The translations under genes and the position numbers were made by a program. Below the pieces are notes generated by a model, which saw only the letters and a list, made by a program, of their open reading frames with translations, ran no database searches and had not been told where the DNA came from. DNA of 64,000 bases from an uncultured Eubacteriales bacterium. Lineage in GTDB: Bacteria; Bacillota; Clostridia; Christensenellales; Borkfalkiaceae. Position 1 is the first letter of the stretch. Each line of letters opens with the position of its first letter. The DNA lies in contig CAJLRM010000004.1 in the NCBI GenBank assembly GCA_905209085.1, positions 1 through 64,000 of the forward strand, given 5' to 3'. This document shows, piece after piece, positions 59,067-64,000 of this stretch.

Positions 59067-59696
59067 ATGGCGTTCGATTACAAAAAGGAATATAAGGAAT
59101 TTTATCTGCCCAAAAATAAGCCTTCGGTGCTGGAAATTCCTAAGATGAACTATGTGGCGGTGCGCGGGAAAGGAAATCCGAACGAAGAGGGCGGGGACTA
59201 TAAGGCGGCGATCGGGATTCTCTACGGAATTTCGTTTACGATCAAAATGAGCCGCATGGGCTCCCGCAAAATCGACGGCTATTTCGAATATGTCGTTCCG
59301 CCGCTGGAAGGACTTTGGCGGCAGGAGGGAGTCGCGGGCATCGATTATTCGAGAAAAGCGGATTTCGAATGGATCTCCATGATACGCCTGCCCGAGTTCG
59401 TCACGAAAGAAGTGTTCGATTGGGCGGTGGCGGAGGCGACGAGGAAAAAAGGAACGGATTTTTCCAAAGCCGAATTTTTCACCTACGACGAGGGACTTTG
59501 CGTACAGTGTATGCACCTCGGTCCCTACGACGACGAGCCTCAAACGATTCGCCTGATGAAAGAATATGCGGAGCGGGAAGGCTATACTCCGGATATGGGG
59601 CAGCGCAGGCATCACGAAATTTATCTGAGCGATCCGAGCAAATGCAAGGCGGAAAATTTAAAGACCGTCATTCGGGAACCGATAAGAAAGAAGTGA
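59067..59696 (+). CDS. GyrI-like small-molecule-binding protein
   Basis: The start is ATG 59067 (MAFDYKKEYKEFY), 5 nt after AGGAG. The 209-residue stand-alone GyrI-like protein has 'MNYVAVRGKGNPNEEGGDYK', 'GILYGISFTIKMSRMG' and 'EGLCVQCMHLGPYDDEPQTI'. Stand-alone forms bind, and some hydrolyse, lipophilic xenobiotics. Lies 92 bases after the flavoprotein gene, possibly one transcript. Confidence 0.8.
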   Translation: MAFDYKKEYKEFYLPKNKPSVLEIPKMNYVAVRGKGNPNEEGGDYKAAIGILYGISFTIKMSRMGSRKIDGYFEYVVPPLEGLWRQEGVAGIDYSRKADFEWISMIRLPEFVTKEVFDWAVAEATRKKGTDFSKAEFFTYDEGLCVQCMHLGPYDDEPQTIRLMKEYAEREGYTPDMGQRRHHEIYLSDPSKCKAENLKTVIREPIRKK

Positions 59697-59825
59697 GCTC
59701 CGCGTTTCGGAATAAAAAACAGAGGACGCGGAACGGACGTGCAAAGCGGGCGGGCAGGGTTGAAGGGAACGCAAAAATTCGGCGCGTCCGCAAAAGGCGC
59801 GCTTTGTGAAAAGGGAGCAAAAGAC

Positions 59826-60437
59826 ATGGACAGGATCTTGGTGGCGGAGGACGACGAGAGCATACGGGAGGAACTGAAAACGCTGCTGCGGGCAAACGGA
59901 TATCGAACGGTGGACGAGCCGCCGTGCGAACTCGCGCTGCTGGACGTCAATCTGCCGAACGAAAGCGGTTTCGAACTTTGCCGCAGACTGCGGACGCAGT
60001 CGAGCGTACCCGTCATCTTTTTGACGGCGCGTTCCTCCGCGGAGGATGAGCTTCTCGGTTTCGGCGTGGGCGCGGACGATTACATCAGAAAACCGTATAA
60101 CTCTTCCGTGCTCTTGGCCCGCATCGCGCGTCTTTTGAAAAGACAGACGGTTTCCGTCGTCGCCGTACGGGGGCTGACGCTCGATTTATCGGATATGACG
60201 GTGTCTTTCGAAGGGCAAAAAGCGGAACTAACCAAAAACGAAACGAGGATTCTGGCTTGTCTGATGAAAAAGGAGCTGTGTACGAAGGAGGAGATTTTCG
60301 AGGACCTTTGGAACAACAGCCTCTATGTGGACGAAAATACGTTGTATGTGAATATCAACCGCCTGCGCGAAAAACTAAAATCGCTGGGCGCGGAAGAATT
60401 CATCCGTACCGTGCGCGGCGTGGGGTATCGCTTATGA
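59826..60437 (+). CDS. OmpR-family response regulator with shortened receiver (BceR-like)
   Basis: The start is ATG 59826 (MDRILVAEDDESIREEL) behind GGGAGC. The 203-residue protein has acid pair Asp9-Asp10, phospho-Asp40 in 'LALLDVNLPNESGF', 'VIFLTARSS' and 'YIRKPYNSS', then a winged-helix DNA-binding domain (~105-203). In the normal fold the phospho-Asp is near residue 52-54; about 12 residues after 'NGYRTV' (helix 2 region) are missing. Overlaps the kinase gene (TTATGAG), and an ABC exporter follows, as in BceRS-BceAB loci. Confidence 0.88.
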   Translation: MDRILVAEDDESIREELKTLLRANGYRTVDEPPCELALLDVNLPNESGFELCRRLRTQSSVPVIFLTARSSAEDELLGFGVGADDYIRKPYNSSVLLARIARLLKRQTVSVVAVRGLTLDLSDMTVSFEGQKAELTKNETRILACLMKKELCTKEEIFEDLWNNSLYVDENTLYVNINRLREKLKSLGAEEFIRTVRGVGYRL

Positions 60438-61405
60438 GTTTTAAGGAATATCTCGCCTCCAAAGCGGCGGGGCTGTGCCTTTGCGCGGTCGCCTGCATCC
60501 TTTGGGGGATCTTTTCTTTTTTTGCGGGCGCGGGCGGCGTTCTCCTTTGGGGCAGCGAATTATTTTTCGTGCTCTTTGCCGCGGCGTGGCTCTCCGTCGG
60601 CTATTTTGGCGCCCGCAAGCGCTTGAAAAGGCTGGAAAAGATCAAGGACGGACTGGAAGAAAAATATCTTTTGGGCGAGCTCCTGCCCCGGCCTCAGGAC
60701 GCCGTGGAGAGGGAATATTTCGAGGCGATGGGAGAAGTTTCCCGCGCGGCGATCGGTGCGGCGGAGAATGCGCGACGGGAAAAAGAGGAGTATTGCGAAT
60801 ACGTGGAAAGCTGGATTCACGAGATAAAGACTCCTCTCACCGCCTGCTCCTTGATCCTCGACAACGGCGGGGACGCTTCCAAGCTGAAACGGGAATTAAA
60901 GCGCGCCGATAATCTGACGGAAACCATCCTCTATTACGCGCGGCTGAGAAGTTCGGAAAAGGATAGGAGAATCGGAGAAACGAGCGCGGCCGCGCTCGTC
61001 GCGGAAGCAATCCAGAGTCAAAGGGAGCTGCTGGTCGCCGCGAAGATCGGCGTGGAGGCGTCGGGGGATTTTTCCGTGCATACGGACGGAAAATCCGTCT
61101 GCTTCATTTTAAAACAGCTGCTCATCAACTGCGCGAAATACTGCCGCGGATGCCGCGTGAGGATCTCGGCGGAAAACGGGCGAATCTCGGTCGAAGACGA
61201 CGGCCCGGGGATTCCCGCGCACGAGCTGCCGCGCGTGACGGAGAGAGGGTTTACGGGCGCGGGCGGCAGAAGCGCGGAGGGCACGGGTATGGGGCTTTAT
61301 ATCGTTTCCGAGCTCTGTAAAAAATTGGAGATCGAGTTGGAGATAGATTCCGCATTGGGAAAAGGCACCCGTTTTTCGCTTATCTTCCGCTGTCTGAATA
61401 CGTAA
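60434..61405 (+). CDS. Intramembrane-sensing histidine kinase (BceS-like)
   Basis: A 323-residue protein. Two closely spaced N-terminal membrane helices (~12-30, ~36-56) with almost no outer loop, HisKA-like 'ESWIHEIKTPLTACSLIL' (His near 130), HATPase 'LLINCAKYCRG', 'DDGPGIPAHELPRV', 'GTGMGLYIVSELCKKLEIEL'. Short sensor loops mean it reads the state of the BceAB transporter and not the peptide itself. Start overlaps the regulator stop by 4 nt. Confidence 0.9.
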   Translation: MSFKEYLASKAAGLCLCAVACILWGIFSFFAGAGGVLLWGSELFFVLFAAAWLSVGYFGARKRLKRLEKIKDGLEEKYLLGELLPRPQDAVEREYFEAMGEVSRAAIGAAENARREKEEYCEYVESWIHEIKTPLTACSLILDNGGDASKLKRELKRADNLTETILYYARLRSSEKDRRIGETSAAALVAEAIQSQRELLVAAKIGVEASGDFSVHTDGKSVCFILKQLLINCAKYCRGCRVRISAENGRISVEDDGPGIPAHELPRVTERGFTGAGGRSAEGTGMGLYIVSELCKKLEIELEIDSALGKGTRFSLIFRCLNT

Positions 61406-61414
61406 AGGACATCC

Positions 61415-61428
61415 TTACAAAAGCGTAA
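61415..61428. promoter_or_regulatory. BceR-type binding site before the exporter genes
   Basis: TTACA-AAAG-CGTAA fits the BceR box TNACA-N4-TGTAA except for one base. It lies 44 bp upstream of a TATGAT -10 box at 61473-61478, a good place for activation of bceAB transcription. Confidence 0.6.
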
Positions 61429-61532
61429 GGGAGGGAAAAGGCGGCGTTAGAAAGAAACGGTCCGATTTATGGTATGATGGTAATCGAAGTTCATAGAAAG
61501 GAGGTATGCCGCAAAGACGCGCGGCACAAGAC

Positions 61533-62294
61533 ATGAGAAAAATTCTCGAAGTGAATAACGTTACCAAATATTACGGAGGCGCCGTAGTCACCAAGGCGCT
61601 GGACGGCATTTCCCTGTCCGTGGACAAGGGGGAATTCGTGGCGATCATGGGACCGTCCGGCTCGGGCAAAAGCACTCTTTTAAACGTGGTGTCCACCATT
61701 GACAGGGTGAGTTCGGGCGAGATACTCGTCGAGGGGAAAAATCTTTGCGCCATGAAGGAGGACGACTTATCCGCCTTCCGGCGGGATAAGCTCGGCTTCG
61801 TGTTTCAGGAATACAACCTTCTCGATACGCTGACGGTGGGCGAAAATATCGTTTTGCCCCTCAATTTGAAGCGTTTGCCCGAGGACGAAACGAGTAAAGA
61901 ACTGAAACGGGTTTCTCAGGCGCTCGGCGTCGCCGATCAGCTGAATAAATTTCCGTACGAATTGTCGGGCGGACAAAGGCAGCGCGCCGCGTGCGCGAGG
62001 GCAATCATCGCTTCCCCCGCTTTGGTGCTCGCGGACGAGCCGACGGGCGCGCTCGATTCCAAAAATTCCAAATTGCTGATGAAGACGTTTGAACTGATGA
62101 ACGAATCTCTCGGCTCCACCATTCTCACCGTGACGCACGACGCCGTCGTGGGGAGCTATGCGGGTCGGGTGCTCTTTTTGAAGGACGGAAAGATTTGGAG
62201 CGAGGTGATAAAAGGGGCGCGGGACAGGCGGGAGATGTATGCGGAGATACTCTCCGTGACGGCGGCGCTGGGAGGTGACGCGGATGTTCGCTAA
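61533..62294 (+). CDS. BceA-like ABC transporter ATPase
   Basis: I chose ATG 61533 (MRKILEVNNVTKYYGG), where family members start. The only ribosome site, AAAGGAGG, is directly in front of an in-frame ATG at 61506 (1-nt gap) and 28 nt from 61533, so either start is possible. The 253-residue protein has Walker A 'GPSGSGKSTLLNVV', signature 'LSGGQRQRAACARAI', Walker B 'LVLADEPTGAL'. Drives the FtsX-type permease encoded next. The pair removes peptide antibiotics such as bacitracin from lipid carriers, or signals their presence. Confidence 0.9.
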   Translation: MRKILEVNNVTKYYGGAVVTKALDGISLSVDKGEFVAIMGPSGSGKSTLLNVVSTIDRVSSGEILVEGKNLCAMKEDDLSAFRRDKLGFVFQEYNLLDTLTVGENIVLPLNLKRLPEDETSKELKRVSQALGVADQLNKFPYELSGGQRQRAACARAIIASPALVLADEPTGALDSKNSKLLMKTFELMNESLGSTILTVTHDAVVGSYAGRVLFLKDGKIWSEVIKGARDRREMYAEILSVTAALGGDADVR

Positions 62295-64000
62295 GCTCGC
62301 CTTTCGCAATGTCAAACGGCAGGTGGGAAACTATCTCATCTACTTCATCACCGTTTCTTTGACGGTCGCGCTGATGTTTGCCGTCAACAGCGCCATTTTC
62401 AGCGAGGAGCTTCTCGAACGCGCTTCGGCGATTGCGGAACTGCGCGCGGGACTCATCGCGCTCACCGTTTTTATTTCCCTGATCGTCGCCCTTGTGCTCG
62501 GTTACGCCACCTCGTTCATGCTCAAACTCAGAAAGCGGGAATTCGGGACGTATCTGACGCTGGGAATGACGAGGAAAAATATCCTTTCCGTCTTTCTCCT
62601 GGAATCGCTCATTCTCTGCGCCGCTTCCCTGGGTACGGGACTTGCGCTGGGACTGCTGTTTTATCAGGGGCTTATGGCGGTCGTCACCAATTTGATGGAG
62701 ATTGAATTCGCCTTTGCGGCGTATTCCGCCAAGGGCTTTTTCTTGACGATAGGGCTGGTTTGTATCGTTTTCGCGCTCGCCTCTTTGACTTCCGCCCTGT
62801 ATTTAAAAAGAGTGAGCGTTTACAACCTCATCCACGGGGATAAAAAAGTGGAAAAAGGCGTCCGCTTTCCCGCTTTTTGGCTGGCAGTCACCCTTTTATC
62901 CCTCGCCGCCGTCGTCGGCAGTTGTATCGTTTTCTCCCTGCAAATAGAAAAAACGATGAAGGGGGGAGGCTCGGGTTTCGGTATGTTCGGCGCGCTGGCA
63001 GTGCTCGCCGCGGCGATCGTTCTCTTTCACGCGGGCGCGGCGAAGAGCATCGTCAATCTGCTCTTAAAAAACAAGCGTTTTAAAAATCGCGGCACAAATG
63101 CCTTCACGTTGCGTCAGCTGTCGGGAAAACTCGGCTCAAATTCCGCTCTGGCGGGCGCTCTGGCGTTTTTGATCGCCTTTGCAGTCATCGGTTCGAACGT
63201 GTCGTTCGTGCAGAAAATCAGCAACGACGCGACGCTGGATAAAAATTATCCCTTCGATATCAGCGCGACGCTGGAAAGGGGGGAAGCGCATCCCTTCCCC
63301 TTCGACGAAGCGGAAAGGATCATCGAAAAATACACGGCGATAGAGGAAAAACTTTATTATTCCACGTATACTTCGGAAAACAACTATCTGCATTCCTTCA
63401 CGAAGTGGTCGGGCGAAGGATACGGCGGACTTTACGATACGTTCATGACGGAAAGCGATTTCAATAAGATATACGGAGCGCTCGGCTTTGCCCCGATCGA
63501 TTTGAAAGGGGGATTCAAAATCGTCGCCGACGACGCGCGCGTGGAAAACTTCGACTTTTCGGCCGCCGTTCTGGAAGCGGATGGAAAAGCGTATTTTTAT
63601 CGGGGAACGGAGAAGGGATTTCCGCGGTTGAAATATTCTTACTTCTTTGCCGTCGTTCCCGATGAAGCCGCGGCGGCGCTGAGCCTGGAATGCGAAGGGG
63701 CGGCATATACCTTAGAAAAAGGAAAATACGACGCGCGGGGACTGAGAGAGGAACTGCTGTACGAGTATAAGTATGAAGGCGGTTACACCTATCTGTACTG
63801 CGATTATAAGATCAGGGAATACGCGAGAATGGATCTCAACGCGGGCACGGCGGTATTCATTGTGGCGGCTCTTTATATCGCGGTGGTGTTCGTGTTCATG
63901 GCAATGGCAATTCTCGCCTTAAAGACTTTGTCGGGCATAGCGGACGATAAGCGCCGTTACGAGGTCTTGTACCGCCTCGGAGCGGACAGGGGCGAACAGA
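62284..64000 (+). CDS. BceB-like FtsX-family permease, cut off by the window end
   Basis: The start is ATG 62284 behind GGAGGTGAC, overlapping the ATPase gene by 11 nt. At least 572 residues are visible. 'MFAKLAFRNVKRQVGNYLIY' is the typical beginning; helices near 15-40, 55-80, 105-130, 150-175 and further on; an extracellular domain of ~200 residues starts near 315 and is followed by helices again at ~520-550. This large outer domain is the mark of BceB-type permeases and recognises the peptide. No stop before 64000, so about 80-100 residues are missing. Confidence 0.9.
   Translation, partial: MFAKLAFRNVKRQVGNYLIYFITVSLTVALMFAVNSAIFSEELLERASAIAELRAGLIALTVFISLIVALVLGYATSFMLKLRKREFGTYLTLGMTRKNILSVFLLESLILCAASLGTGLALGLLFYQGLMAVVTNLMEIEFAFAAYSAKGFFLTIGLVCIVFALASLTSALYLKRVSVYNLIHGDKKVEKGVRFPAFWLAVTLLSLAAVVGSCIVFSLQIEKTMKGGGSGFGMFGALAVLAAAIVLFHAGAAKSIVNLLLKNKRFKNRGTNAFTLRQLSGKLGSNSALAGALAFLIAFAVIGSNVSFVQKISNDATLDKNYPFDISATLERGEAHPFPFDEAERIIEKYTAIEEKLYYSTYTSENNYLHSFTKWSGEGYGGLYDTFMTESDFNKIYGALGFAPIDLKGGFKIVADDARVENFDFSAAVLEADGKAYFYRGTEKGFPRLKYSYFFAVVPDEAAAALSLECEGAAYTLEKGKYDARGLREELLYEYKYEGGYTYLYCDYKIREYARMDLNAGTAVFIVAALYIAVVFVFMAMAILALKTLSGIADDKRRYEVLYRLGADRGEQ

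Noticed and set aside
1..64000. CRISPR array
   Set aside because: No series of short exact repeats with unique spacers; the only tandem repeats (54-235) are contiguous and degenerate.

Overview
The window looks like chromosomal DNA of an anaerobic, Gram-positive-type member of the Clostridia, probably an uncultured gut lineage. Signs are split acyl-CoA dehydratase activases, a tetrahydrofolate riboswitch before an ECF folate transporter, the lspA-rluD-pyrR order, a BceRS-BceAB-like module, a tmRNA tag ending in ALAA, an EFR1-type flavodoxin/ferredoxin protein, and promoters with TTGACA/TATAAT boxes 17 bp apart. The host parts are of medium GC; two inserts look foreign. Species cannot be named from sequence alone.

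Layout. 1-6500: tandem 60-bp repeats, a surface protein, an AraC regulator, and a CNNM/CorC membrane protein behind a leader-peptide attenuator. 6.6-13 kb: nucleotide-sugar pyrophosphorylase and the activase pair. 13-24.2 kb: a strongly structured leader RNA, YetF/DUF4363, the THF riboswitch with folT, then lgt-pncB, lspA-rluD-pyrR, der and plsY. 24.3-28.8 kb: tmRNA followed by an AT-rich DpnII-type restriction-modification island that ends in a degraded copy of the tmRNA 3' end. 29-40 kb: ECF sigma/putative anti-sigma pair, a GT2 glycosyltransferase, a DUF11/Cys-rich operon, a sugar ABC transporter and a beta-galactosidase remnant.

40.4-47.6 kb is the most interesting part: a 7.2-kb element inserted at the 3' end of a tRNA-Ala(GGC) gene. 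It carries a large serine recombinase, a TetR/EFR1 cargo pair, several unknown small genes, a Zot-like P-loop ATPase and a CRESS-DNA Rep (HUH endonuclease plus superfamily 3 helicase) of the kind found in circoviruses and bacterial pCRESS plasmids. Just upstream of rep lies a stem-loop whose loop is the circovirus-type nonanucleotide TAGTATTAC, followed by two GTAACG iteron-like hexamers. The element ends can be placed: AG(C/T)TCCACCA repeats, symmetric inverted arms on both sides, and the displaced tRNA terminator beyond the right end. Joining the ends on paper restores a longer recombinase reading frame, so integration appears to change the recombinase C-terminus.

47.7-64 kb: an IbrA/IbrB-like pair, small peptides, a GrpB-GNAT fusion, a PF06541-type membrane protein, a hybrid sensor kinase with two solute-binding domains, a thioredoxin-reductase-like flavoprotein without a recognisable NADPH motif, and a BceR/S/A/B-like peptide-sensing and export module that runs off the window end; its response regulator has an unusually short receiver domain.
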